64,000 nt of DNA from positions 41,658 to 105,657 of the forward strand of contig NZ_MDGL01000045.1 of NCBI RefSeq assembly GCF_002742265.1. Direction: 5' to 3'. Numbering within the stretch: the stretch's first letter is position 1; the number at the start of each line of letters is the position of its first letter. A program made the translations under genes and the position numbers. Under the pieces are notes generated by a model. The model saw nothing but the letters and a program-made list of their open reading frames with translations. It made no database searches and was not told the DNA's origin. Shown in pieces: positions 1 to 8,377 of this stretch. This DNA comes from Maribacter sp. 4G9. Lineage in GTDB: Bacteria; Bacteroidota; Bacteroidia; Flavobacteriales; Flavobacteriaceae.

Positions 1-2
1 GG

Positions 3-1796
3 GAGTTGTATGTGACCATGAACGATTGGGTGAAGACGGCGCGCGATCAAAAGTTATGGGACAATAATTCTTATTTGCTTTATGCACAGATAGCGGACAA
101 TTCTTCCATGCAATCCGTTAGTGATAAAATAAAGAATGTTCTATACCAGCATCTACCCGAGGGCACTAAACGGAGCAATCCTCAAATATTTCTGCATGCT
201 ATGGAGGATTGGCATTTACGGTCTACTTTTCAGAATGGACAATCCGTTGGGGGAACTATCCAATATGTACGTATGTTTGGCATTATAGGCATATTTGTGC
301 TACTGTTGGCCTGTATCAATTTTATGAACTTAAGCACGGCCAGGGCCCAAAAACGTGCCAAGGAAGTAGGGATAAGAAAGACAGTGGGTTCCCGGAGGAA
401 CCAATTGGTCGGTCAGTTCATGTTCGAATCTTTGTTGGTTACCCTTTGTGCCTTTATTTTGGCATGTGGACTTGTATTGTTATTCCTGCCTTTTTTCAAT
501 CAATTGGCCAACAAACAGATTTTGTTTCCTTTCGTCAACCCTATTTTTTGGATTATTTGTGCAGGATTAATTTTGGTTACGAGTCTTTTGGCCGGAAGTT
601 ATCCGGCAGTATACCTTTCCTCTTTCCGTCCTGTAAAGGTGTTAAAGGGAACTATCCGTACAGGAAGGTCGGCGACATCATTCCGTAAAGTGCTGGTTGT
701 CGTTCAATTTACGGTTTCCATAATTCTGGTAGCCGGTACGGTGGTGGTTAATCGGCAGATTCAACATTCCAAGGACCGACCTGTTGGGTACGACAAAAAT
801 GGATTGGTCATGGTCGAAAAAACTACAGAAGATTATCAAGGCAAATACAATGCGCTTCGCGATGCTTTGAAAGAAACTGGCGTGGTACAGGAAATGGCGG
901 AATCCTCAAGTCCTTTGACCGAGGTCTGGAACAGTAATGCCGGTTATGAATGGGAAGGTAAAGACCCCGATTTTGTTACCAATATTGTTGCTTTTTATGT
1001 ATCCCATGATTATGGAAATACTGTCGACTGGGATTTGGCCCAAGGACGGGATTTTTCTAGGGATTTTGCTTCGGACTCTACCAGTTACATCTTAAATGAG
1101 GCTGCTGTAAAGTATATGGGATTGGAAAATCCGATTGGTAAAAAGATTCGTTGGTATGATGGGCAACATGAGGTCATTGGGGTGGTTAAGAACCTATTGA
1201 CCGAATCACCTTTTGAGCCCATTAAGCCGGCCATATATTCCATAAATTATAATCAGACCAATTGGATTAATTTAAAACTGGTATATGGAAAAAGCCTTGC
1301 GGCATCCCTCGGGCAAATCGAAACGGTCTTTGGTAAGTTCTCGCCCGGTGTTCCGCTCAACTATCAATTTGTAGATGCTGCCTTTGAAAAAAAGTTCAAG
1401 ACTGAGGAACGTATGCGAAAATTGTCTGAAATTTTCTCGATTCTTGCAATATTCATTAGCTGTCTAGGTCTTTTTGGATTGGCCACTTTTATGGCTGAGC
1501 AGCGCACCAAGGAAATTGGCATCCGAAAAGTTTTGGGTGCTTCCGTTCCGAGCTTATTCCAATTACTTTCCAAAGAATTTGTGGTTTTGATAATTGTTTC
1601 CGGTCTTATCGCGGTTCCCGTTGCATACCATTTTATGAAACAGTGGTTAGAAAATTATACCTACCGAACGAGCATGCCATGGTGGGTTTTTGGAACTGCA
1701 GTTATTGGGGTCTTACTAGTGGCCATTCTAACGGTAAGTTATCAAGCGATAAAGGCAGCTAAGGTGAATCCAATAAAAAGTTTACGCACAGAGTGA
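3..1796 (+). CDS. ABC transporter permease, MacB/FtsX type (5'-truncated by window)
   Basis: This is the C-terminal 597 or so residues of an inner-membrane ABC permease of the MacB/FtsX family. The reading frame is open to the left window edge and aligns with residues after about 213 of the next gene, so roughly a quarter is missing and the TTG at position 6 is not a real start. Visible are a first FtsX unit with membrane helices near residues 90-110, 140-165 and 180-205 (LLACINFMNLSTARAQKRAKEVGIRK region), a second periplasmic core near 250-460, and a second FtsX unit in the last 120 residues (ISCLGLFGLATF, EIGIRKVLGA). It lies 82 bp before a close paralogue and upstream of an ATPase, so the three probably form one exporter or lipoprotein-release type complex. 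The substrate cannot be told. Confidence 0.9.
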   Translation, partial: ELYVTMNDWVKTARDQKLWDNNSYLLYAQIADNSSMQSVSDKIKNVLYQHLPEGTKRSNPQIFLHAMEDWHLRSTFQNGQSVGGTIQYVRMFGIIGIFVLLLACINFMNLSTARAQKRAKEVGIRKTVGSRRNQLVGQFMFESLLVTLCAFILACGLVLLFLPFFNQLANKQILFPFVNPIFWIICAGLILVTSLLAGSYPAVYLSSFRPVKVLKGTIRTGRSATSFRKVLVVVQFTVSIILVAGTVVVNRQIQHSKDRPVGYDKNGLVMVEKTTEDYQGKYNALRDALKETGVVQEMAESSSPLTEVWNSNAGYEWEGKDPDFVTNIVAFYVSHDYGNTVDWDLAQGRDFSRDFASDSTSYILNEAAVKYMGLENPIGKKIRWYDGQHEVIGVVKNLLTESPFEPIKPAIYSINYNQTNWINLKLVYGKSLAASLGQIETVFGKFSPGVPLNYQFVDAAFEKKFKTEERMRKLSEIFSILAIFISCLGLFGLATFMAEQRTKEIGIRKVLGASVPSLFQLLSKEFVVLIIVSGLIAVPVAYHFMKQWLENYTYRTSMPWWVFGTAVIGVLLVAILTVSYQAIKAAKVNPIKSLRTE

Positions 1797-1836
1797 CACA
1801 TTTAAAAAAAAGGAAAGTCTTTATATAAATCATCAA

Positions 1837-1860
1837 CCTGTGCTGAGCGTAGTCAAAGCA
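1837..1860 (+). repeat. Dispersed CTGAGCGTAGTC-type intergenic repeat (single copy here)
   Basis: The spacer between the two permease genes contains the word CTGAGCGTAGTCAAAG. I recall closely related words (TGAGCGTAGTCGAAG) as common intergenic repeats in Bacteroidota genomes; only one copy lies in this window, so the call rests on memory. It overlaps a possible GTG start of the following gene (1840), which argues that this upstream start is not used. Confidence 0.35.
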
Positions 1861-1878
1861 TCAAAAAATTCATCAATC

Positions 1879-4278
1879 ATGTTTAAAAACTATCTAAAAA
1901 TCGCTTGGAGAAACCTTTTAAAAAATAAGGGGTATTCGGTTATCAATATTGGTGGGCTGGCCCTTGGTATGGCGGTTACCTTGATCATAGGCCTTTGGAT
2001 ACAGGACGAACTTTCCTATAATAGCTATTTTAAGAACAAGGGAAAAATCGCCCAGGTTTTTCAATCCCAAACATTTAATGGGGAAACAGGCACGGGACCT
2101 GCCATACCCAGACCTCTTGAAATGGCGCTGAGAGACGGTTATAGTGACAATTTTGAGCATTTGATCATGTGTTCTTGGACCAATGACCATTACCTAAAGT
2201 ACGGGGAGAAGAGTATTTCCAGACCGGGCAATTATATGCAGCGCGTGGGCCCAGAACTTTTTAATCTGGAAATCATAAAAGGGGAAAGGGACGGATTAAG
2301 GGAGATCAATTCCATTATGTTATCGGAATCCACGGCCAATGCACTTTTTGGCAGTGAAGACCCCATTGGAAAAACCATCAAAGTAAGCAACGAGCATGAT
2401 ATGAACGTTAGTGCCGTTTACAAGGATATTCCTTTTAATAACACCTTCAATGATACTGAATTTATCATTCCTTGGGAAAAGTACTTGGCCAATAATGAAT
2501 GGATACGAAATGCGGAGGACCAATGGGGCAACAATTCCTTTCAAATGTTCGTACAAATTGCGGATAATACCACCATGGCGGGTGTTACCAACAAAATAAA
2601 GGATATAAAAAAGACCTTGAATGAGAATAGCGCGGAGTTCAATCCACAAATTTTTCTATTTCCCATGGAGGATTGGCATCTCAGGAGCAGTTTTGAAAAT
2701 GGGGAACAAGTAGGCGGCCGCATCAAGTATGTTTGGCTTTTTGGCATTATTGGGGCATTTGTGTTACTGTTGGCCTGCATCAACTTTATGAACTTAAGTA
2801 CGGCACGATCAGAAAAACGGGCCAAGGAAGTAGGTATTCGTAAATCCATAGGTTCCCAGAAGGGTCAGTTGGTCTATCAGTTTTTAAGTGAGTCTTTTTT
2901 GGTGGTCCTTTTCGCATTTGTTTTGGCTTTGGTCATGGTACTTCTTTCATTGAACGGTTTTAATGAACTGTCTAGAAAGGAAATCTCCTTTCCTTGGGCC
3001 AATGGCACGTTTTGGCTGGTATCTCTTGGGTTTATCTTGTTCACTTCCTTATTGGCGGGAAGTTATCCTGCGTTATATCTCTCCTCCTTTAGACCTGTAG
3101 ATGTCCTAAAAGGTTCTTTTAAAGCAGGGAAGTACGCAGGTCTTCCTAGGAAAATATTGGTTGTGTTACAGTTTACGGTTTCCGTGGCATTTATCATTGG
3201 CACCGTTATCGTAATGCAGCAGATCAACTATGCCAAAAACCGACCTGTAGGCTATGATAAGGAAGGGCTTATCCAGATTCCAACGTTCAGTCAAGATTTT
3301 GAGGGAAAATATGATTTAATGCGCAGTGAATTTATAGGTTCCGGAGCAGTGGTAGAAATGTCCACTTCCAGTAGTCCCACAACGCAAATTTGGTCCAATA
3401 GAAGTGGATTTACCTGGGAAGGAAAACCGGAAGGTTTTCAGGAAGATTTGGCCTGGACCGAGGTTTCACCGGAATATGCCAAGTCGCTCAACTTAAAAAT
3501 AGTAGAGGGCAGGGATTTTTCAAGGGAGTATGCCACGGATTCCTTGGGCGTACTTATCAATGAAACCGCTAAAAAATATTTGGGCATGCCAGACCCAGTT
3601 GGTAAACTTCTAAAGGACGATGACGAGGAAGACCCAGGGCCTCCCTTGAAAATTATCGGCGTAGTACAGGACATGATTACCCAATCCCCTTACGAACCCG
3701 TGAAACAAGGTATTTACGTATATGATCGGTTCAATAATTCCAGTTATTATAACCTCAGATTGAACCCGGACCAAAGTGCTGGACAGAATTTGGCGGTAGT
3801 AGAAAGAGTGTTCAAGGAGCACTTCCCGGATATCCCTTTTGAATATGAGTTTGTGGATAGTCAGTACGGGGAAAAATTTGCTTCGGAAGAACGCATTGGA
3901 ACCTTGTCCGGGGTCTTTACAGCTTTGGCCATCCTGATCAGTTGCCTTGGGCTTTTTGGACTTACATCCTTTGTTGCTGAGCAGCGCAAGAAGGAAATTG
4001 GTGTTCGCAAGGTGTTGGGGGCAACTATATTCAACGTTTGGAATATGCTTTCCAAAGACTTTTTAAAGCTGGTCATCATTTCTTGTTTTATCGCTGTCCC
4101 CATTGCCTATTTCATTATGAACGGATGGCTACAGGAATATCCGTATCGGGTAGTTTTAAAGTGGTGGATTTTTGCTTTGGCTATGTTGGGAGCATTGGGC
4201 GTAACCATCCTTACGGTAAGTTTTCAGGCGATAAAAGCCGCCAAGGCCAACCCTGTAAAAAGTCTGCGGACTGAATAA
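1879..4278 (+). CDS. ABC transporter permease, MacB/FtsX type
   Basis: A full-length 799-residue inner-membrane permease. The start at 1879 gives the usual family N-terminus (MFKNYLKIAWRNLLKNKGYS); a GTG 39 bp upstream would add 13 residues from an apparent dispersed repeat and is unlikely. The order is one N-terminal helix (residues about 20-42), a MacB-like periplasmic core, an FtsX unit with three helices near 285-420, a second periplasmic core, and a second FtsX unit near 680-795. This duplicated layout of about 800 residues is typical of Bacteroidota. It is strongly similar to the preceding gene (both contain LLACINFMNLSTAR and EVGIRK), so the pair arose by tandem duplication. It probably works with the ATPase that begins 101 bp downstream. 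The substrate is unknown. Confidence 0.93.
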   Translation: MFKNYLKIAWRNLLKNKGYSVINIGGLALGMAVTLIIGLWIQDELSYNSYFKNKGKIAQVFQSQTFNGETGTGPAIPRPLEMALRDGYSDNFEHLIMCSWTNDHYLKYGEKSISRPGNYMQRVGPELFNLEIIKGERDGLREINSIMLSESTANALFGSEDPIGKTIKVSNEHDMNVSAVYKDIPFNNTFNDTEFIIPWEKYLANNEWIRNAEDQWGNNSFQMFVQIADNTTMAGVTNKIKDIKKTLNENSAEFNPQIFLFPMEDWHLRSSFENGEQVGGRIKYVWLFGIIGAFVLLLACINFMNLSTARSEKRAKEVGIRKSIGSQKGQLVYQFLSESFLVVLFAFVLALVMVLLSLNGFNELSRKEISFPWANGTFWLVSLGFILFTSLLAGSYPALYLSSFRPVDVLKGSFKAGKYAGLPRKILVVLQFTVSVAFIIGTVIVMQQINYAKNRPVGYDKEGLIQIPTFSQDFEGKYDLMRSEFIGSGAVVEMSTSSSPTTQIWSNRSGFTWEGKPEGFQEDLAWTEVSPEYAKSLNLKIVEGRDFSREYATDSLGVLINETAKKYLGMPDPVGKLLKDDDEEDPGPPLKIIGVVQDMITQSPYEPVKQGIYVYDRFNNSSYYNLRLNPDQSAGQNLAVVERVFKEHFPDIPFEYEFVDSQYGEKFASEERIGTLSGVFTALAILISCLGLFGLTSFVAEQRKKEIGVRKVLGATIFNVWNMLSKDFLKLVIISCFIAVPIAYFIMNGWLQEYPYRVVLKWWIFALAMLGALGVTILTVSFQAIKAAKANPVKSLRTE

Positions 4279-4313
4279 GTTTCATCTTTTTTGTGATGGT
4301 CTAAAAACTATCG

Positions 4314-4380
4314 TCTAATATCTAACATCTAATTTCTAACATCTAACATCTAATTTCTAACATCTAATATCTAACATCTA
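4314..4380 (+). repeat. Heptanucleotide tandem array (TCTAAYW), running into a start codon
   Basis: Nine uninterrupted 7-bp units occupy 4314-4376, in the order TCTAATA, TCTAACA, TCTAATT, TCTAACA, TCTAACA, TCTAATT, TCTAACA, TCTAATA, TCTAACA. The next unit in phase is TCTATGT, whose ATG is the start codon of the ATPase gene. The array fills nearly all of the spacer after the permease stop codon and leaves no room for a separate ribosome binding site. Confidence 0.9.
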
Positions 4381-5045
4381 TGTTATTACAACTAAAAAAT
4401 ATTTTCAAGTGGGTCAACTCCGGGGGTCAGCGGATTTTTTTATTGAAGGATATCAATCTAGAGGTAGCGGAAGGCGAGTTTATTTCCGTAATGGGACCTT
4501 CGGGTTCTGGTAAATCCACTTTGCTTAACGTTATAGGAATGTTGGACACCTTTGACGAGGGCGAATATAATTTCTTGGACGAATCCGTGCACACCCTAAA
4601 AGAAAAGCACCGTTCCAACCTGTATAAGGAATATATCGGTTTTGTTTTTCAATCCTATCATCTCCTAGATGATTTAACTGTTCAGGAAAACTTGGAGATG
4701 CCCCTGTTGTATAAAAAGTTTAAAGGCTCTGAGCGTAAGGCCATGGTGGCCGATATGTTGGATCGATTTAATATCGTCGGAAAAAAGGATTTGTTCCCTG
4801 CACAGCTAAGTGGAGGGCAACAACAGCTTGTTGGGGTCGCCAGGGCATTGATCGCCAATCCCAAATTGATTTTAGCCGATGAGCCAACGGGTAATCTTAA
4901 CTCCCAACAGAGTGAAGAAATAATGGAGCTGTTCAAAAAATTAAACCAGGAAGAAGGAGTAACCATTATCCAAGTAACACATTCCGAAAAAAATGCGGCC
5001 TATGGCTCACGGATTATCAATTTGCTGGACGGGCGAAAGGTTTAA
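4380..5045 (+). CDS. ABC transporter ATP-binding protein (LolD/MacB type)
   Basis: A 221-residue cytoplasmic ATPase of the MacB/LolD group, expected to power the two upstream permeases. Walker A is GPSGSGKST near residues 39-47, the Q-loop is in FVFQSYHLLDDL, Walker B with catalytic Glu is LILADEPTG, and the switch His is in VTHSEKNA. The signature LSGGQQQ is intact, but the residues after it read LVGVARAL where the family normally has RVAIARAL, so the conserved Arg is replaced by Leu. The ATG is the continuation of the upstream heptamer array and has no visible Shine-Dalgarno. The last four bases overlap the convergent amidase gene. The role in export is inferred from family and context. Confidence 0.92.
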   Translation: MLLQLKNIFKWVNSGGQRIFLLKDINLEVAEGEFISVMGPSGSGKSTLLNVIGMLDTFDEGEYNFLDESVHTLKEKHRSNLYKEYIGFVFQSYHLLDDLTVQENLEMPLLYKKFKGSERKAMVADMLDRFNIVGKKDLFPAQLSGGQQQLVGVARALIANPKLILADEPTGNLNSQQSEEIMELFKKLNQEEGVTIIQVTHSEKNAAYGSRIINLLDGRKV

Positions 5046-6715
5046 TCTGTATACCCTTCCGGGTGCATTTCGTCAAATTCCGTTTGTTCTTGAAAGGCTT
5101 TTGCCAATAAAAGGATACTGGCCTCATCATACAGATTTCCCACCAAAGTGATGCTGGTTGGGTGTTTGTCCTTGTCCAACCCAGTTGGAATGGCGATTAC
5201 AGGGTGTCCCGTTAAATTGGTAATGACCAACTGTCTATTGCCAAATGATTGTGAGATGATGACGTCGTAATCTTTGATCAATTCATGCATCTTCTCTATT
5301 AAAACTTCCCGATGCCGATTGGCCTGTAGGTATTCTACCGCTGGAATAAATCGCGCCTGACGAAGGGAATTGGCCCTAGAGCTTTGGTCCTGCTCCACCA
5401 TTTTGTCCACGTCGGAAGAACGTACCAAGTCATCAAAAAAGGCACCTGCCTCGGCCCTCAAAATAATATCAAAACTATTGAAAGGGACGTCTTTAGGCAA
5501 TTCTAGACTTTCCATTTTCACCCCCATCTTTTTAAATACCTCCAAGGCCTTTACCATATTGTCCTTTGATTTTGAAGTATCCTTGTCAATATCTTTCTTT
5601 AGATATCCTACCTTAAGGGTAGTAACATCCTTGTTTTTGTCAAACCCAAAAGGGTAGTCAGTGGTAGTGGGGTCTTTTGGATCTTTTCCAGATATGATGC
5701 TGTAAACAATAGCGCAGTCTTGGGCATTGCGGGCCATAGGACCAATTTTGTCCATGGACCAACTCAAGCTCATAACGCCATACCTGCTCACCCGACCATA
5801 AGTAGGGCGTAGGCCTGTAATACCGTTTCGGGTGCTGGGAGAGGTAATGCTTCCCAAGGTTTCGGTACCCAGTGCAAAGGGAACCAGTCCTGCCGAAGTA
5901 GCCGAACCCGAACCTGCCGATGAACCGCTTGCGCCCTGTTTAATATCCCATGGATTTTTGGTTTTCCCACCAAACCAAACATCGCCACGGGCCAGTGAAC
6001 CGGATACCAGTTTCGCGATCAATACGCCCCCTGCATCCTGAAGTTTTTCGACTACGGTTGCCGTCATATCAAATTCCTGATTTTTATAAGGTTCCGCACC
6101 CCAAGTCGTTTTATATCCTTTCACCGAAATCAAGTCTTTCACGCCAAATGGAATCCCGTGTAAAATGCCACGGTATTTCCCTGCGTATAATTCGGCATCC
6201 ATTTTTTTTGCCTGTTCCATGGCCAATTCCTCCGTTATGGTAATAGTGGATTGTAGAACATTATCATACTTTTTTATTCTGTCGATGAAAAAATGGGTCA
6301 ATTCAACCGATGTAATCTTTTTGTTTTTGATCAAAGAGGCCAATTGCGGAATGGTATAAAAAGCCAACTCCGATTTGATGGTGGGCAGTTCCACGTCATT
6401 GGGAATTTCCCACGATGGAAATTCCGCTTGCGGTTTGGGATTAAAATTTAACGGCAAAGGGTCAAATTTGATGGCTGGGAAGACCGTATAATCCAATTGG
6501 TACGTGCGCAAGGAGTCATAGCCCTCCCTGTTTCTTTCCAAGTAAGGGTAAAGCGTATCGAGCTGTTTTTTGGTAAAGGCAACGCCCACCAAGTTTTGAG
6601 CTCGCTTTATGTCCCTTTTTGTGAATTCGTGCTTCGTCCCTCCACAGGCATATATCAGGAAGACCAAAAAAAGCGAGACGAGGAGAAATGGTTTTGTTTT
6701 GAAGGTGTGCCGCAT
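5042..6715 (-). CDS. Amidase-signature family lipoprotein
   Basis: A 557-residue amidase-signature hydrolase that would cleave amide bonds of an unknown substrate in the periplasm or at a membrane. The N-terminus has a charged start, a hydrophobic stretch and the lipobox IYAC, so it is probably a lipoprotein. The Ser-Ser-Lys triad is visible: Lys in GIPFGVKDL, the cis-Ser in the Gly/Ser-rich segment GASGSSAGSGSATSAG, and the nucleophile Ser in TETLGSITSPS. The C-terminal half has the family's NLTGHPVIAIPTG. The first 100 or so residues before the domain are not recognised. It stands alone, convergent with the ABC genes. Relatives include GatA, fatty-acid-amide and peptide amidases; the sequence does not distinguish among them. 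Confidence 0.9.
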   Translation of the reverse strand: MRHTFKTKPFLLVSLFLVFLIYACGGTKHEFTKRDIKRAQNLVGVAFTKKQLDTLYPYLERNREGYDSLRTYQLDYTVFPAIKFDPLPLNFNPKPQAEFPSWEIPNDVELPTIKSELAFYTIPQLASLIKNKKITSVELTHFFIDRIKKYDNVLQSTITITEELAMEQAKKMDAELYAGKYRGILHGIPFGVKDLISVKGYKTTWGAEPYKNQEFDMTATVVEKLQDAGGVLIAKLVSGSLARGDVWFGGKTKNPWDIKQGASGSSAGSGSATSAGLVPFALGTETLGSITSPSTRNGITGLRPTYGRVSRYGVMSLSWSMDKIGPMARNAQDCAIVYSIISGKDPKDPTTTDYPFGFDKNKDVTTLKVGYLKKDIDKDTSKSKDNMVKALEVFKKMGVKMESLELPKDVPFNSFDIILRAEAGAFFDDLVRSSDVDKMVEQDQSSRANSLRQARFIPAVEYLQANRHREVLIEKMHELIKDYDVIISQSFGNRQLVITNLTGHPVIAIPTGLDKDKHPTSITLVGNLYDEASILLLAKAFQEQTEFDEMHPEGYTD

Positions 6716-6886
6716 GGATAGATAGTATTGGTTTTGGCCTAAAATACTACATTCGACCGATTCATAATTTATTATTGTTATTTAATATGCTTGGAAAACA
6801 TTTTTAAAGTGTTCATAGGATAGGCAGTTCTTATTGCTTTATCTTCAATTTCAATATAATAGCTTCTTAATCTCATGCCTAAGGAT

Positions 6887-6894
6887 TATCTTTG
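6887..6894 (+). promoter_or_regulatory. Candidate -7 promoter element (TATCTTTG) of the Mrp operon
   Basis: TATCTTTG is a perfect match to the Bacteroidota -7 consensus TAnnTTTG and ends 22 bp before the Mrp start codon. No TTG is seen at the expected -33 distance, so this rests on one element. Confidence 0.45.
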
Positions 6895-6916
6895 TTGTTT
6901 AGAATGAATTTACATA

Positions 6917-8059
6917 ATGATGATAGATAAGAAGGACGTTTTAAAGGCATTGGAAACCATTACCGTTCCAGGTGAGGGCCAGAATATGGTGGAGAGCGGG
7001 GCCGTACGAAACATACAGATTTTTGGGGATGAGGTCGAGGTGGATATTACCATAAAAAACCCGAGTCTTCAAGCCAGGAAAAAAACGGAGGTGGAAATTC
7101 TTAAGGCCATCCATAAGGATGTATACGAAAAGGCAAAGATAAAGGTCAATATCAAGGTAGATGTTCCTGCTACCCCGCCTAAAGTCAATGAAATTAAAGG
7201 AAAGCCAATTCCTGGTATTCAGAATATCATTGCGGTGGCCTCAGGAAAAGGAGGGGTTGGTAAATCTACGGTTACCGCCAATTTGGCCGTTACCTTGGCA
7301 AAAATGGGATTCAAGGTGGGGCTTTTGGATGCCGATATTTACGGTCCGTCCATGCCCATTATGTTCGATGTGGCCCATGAAAAACCCTTGGCGGTGAATG
7401 TGGACGGGAAATCCAAAATGAAGCCCGTAGAGAATTACGGGGTAAAATTATTGTCCATTGGATTCTTTACCCAACCCAATCAGGCGGTAATTTGGCGTGG
7501 ACCCATGGCTTCCAAGGCCTTGAACCAAATGATTTTCGATGCCCATTGGGGAGAAATAGATTTTATGTTGTTGGATTTACCGCCCGGTACCGGGGATATC
7601 CATTTGAGTATCATGCAGGCGATGCCTGTAACGGGTGCCGTAGTGGTAAGTACGCCACAAGAGGTCGCCTTGGCCGATGCCCGTAAAGGTGTGGCCATGT
7701 TCCAACAGGATTCCATTAACGTGCCTGTTTTAGGAATTGTAGAAAATATGGCCTATTTTACTCCTGCGGAACTTCCAGATAACAAATACTATATATTTGG
7801 CAAGGAAGGTGCTAAACACTTGGCTGAAGACCTAAACGTTCCTTTCTTGGGTGAAATTCCCTTGGTACAGAGTATCCGGGAGGCTGGAGATGTAGGAAGG
7901 CCGGCTGCCTTGCAAACCGCTACGCCCATTGAAGCTGCCTTTGAGGAACTTACCAAAAATGTGGTGCAACAGGTAGTGGATAGAAATAAAAATATTCCGC
8001 CGACTGAGGCAATAAAGATAACAACAATGGCAGGCTGTTCTGCCGTTAAAAAGAAGTAG
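6917..8059 (+). CDS. mrp: Mrp/ApbC family iron-sulfur cluster carrier ATPase
   Basis: A 380-residue cytoplasmic P-loop ATPase thought to carry and insert Fe-S clusters. Residues 1-90 are a MIP18/DUF59 domain. The ParA-like domain follows, with the deviant Walker A SGKGGVGKST near residues 105-114 and the switch motifs DADIYGPSMP and LDLPPGTGD. Enterobacterial Mrp has a CxxC after VENM; here the matching segment reads AYFTPAELPDNKYYIFG with no Cys, and the only C-terminal Cys is in MAGCSAVKKK. From memory this is usual for Bacteroidota Mrp. The next gene, an Nfu scaffold, begins 2 bp after the stop, which supports joint work in cluster delivery. Confidence 0.93.
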   Translation: MMIDKKDVLKALETITVPGEGQNMVESGAVRNIQIFGDEVEVDITIKNPSLQARKKTEVEILKAIHKDVYEKAKIKVNIKVDVPATPPKVNEIKGKPIPGIQNIIAVASGKGGVGKSTVTANLAVTLAKMGFKVGLLDADIYGPSMPIMFDVAHEKPLAVNVDGKSKMKPVENYGVKLLSIGFFTQPNQAVIWRGPMASKALNQMIFDAHWGEIDFMLLDLPPGTGDIHLSIMQAMPVTGAVVVSTPQEVALADARKGVAMFQQDSINVPVLGIVENMAYFTPAELPDNKYYIFGKEGAKHLAEDLNVPFLGEIPLVQSIREAGDVGRPAALQTATPIEAAFEELTKNVVQQVVDRNKNIPPTEAIKITTMAGCSAVKKK

Positions 8060-8061
8060 TT

Positions 8062-8310
8062 ATGACAACAATGACTTCGGATGATCTAAATGAAAAAGTG
8101 GAAAAGGCCTTGGAGGAAATCCGCCCTTTTTTACAGAGCGATGGCGGGGACATCTCCCTTATTTCAATTGATAACGGAAATTCCGTAAAGGTAAAACTTC
8201 ATGGTGCCTGTGTAGGATGCAGCGTAAATCAAATGACACTAAAAAGTGGCGTTGAGATGACCATAAAAAAGTATGCTCCCCAGATTGAAGAGGTTATCAA
8301 TGTTGAATGA
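8062..8310 (+). CDS. NifU-like C-terminal domain (Nfu) Fe-S scaffold
   Basis: An 82-residue protein made of a single Nfu domain. It has the family's FLQSDGGDISL segment near residues 23-33 and the cluster-binding CxxC at Cys50 and Cys53 (HGACVGCSV). Nfu proteins bind a 4Fe-4S cluster between two subunits and pass it to target proteins. There is no A-type or N-terminal extension, so it is a minimal form. It follows Mrp by 2 bp and is almost certainly co-translated with it. Confidence 0.95.
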   Translation: MTTMTSDDLNEKVEKALEEIRPFLQSDGGDISLISIDNGNSVKVKLHGACVGCSVNQMTLKSGVEMTIKKYAPQIEEVINVE

Positions 8311-8377
8311 TAACGTGACAAAAATCATAATTTTTAAACCTTCCCGCGAGTAGTTTAGCCAGCTAATAGTGCTATAC

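Noticed and set aside
209..688. Open frame of 159 codons on the plus strand
   Set aside because: Shifted frame within the first MacB-type permease; no independent support.
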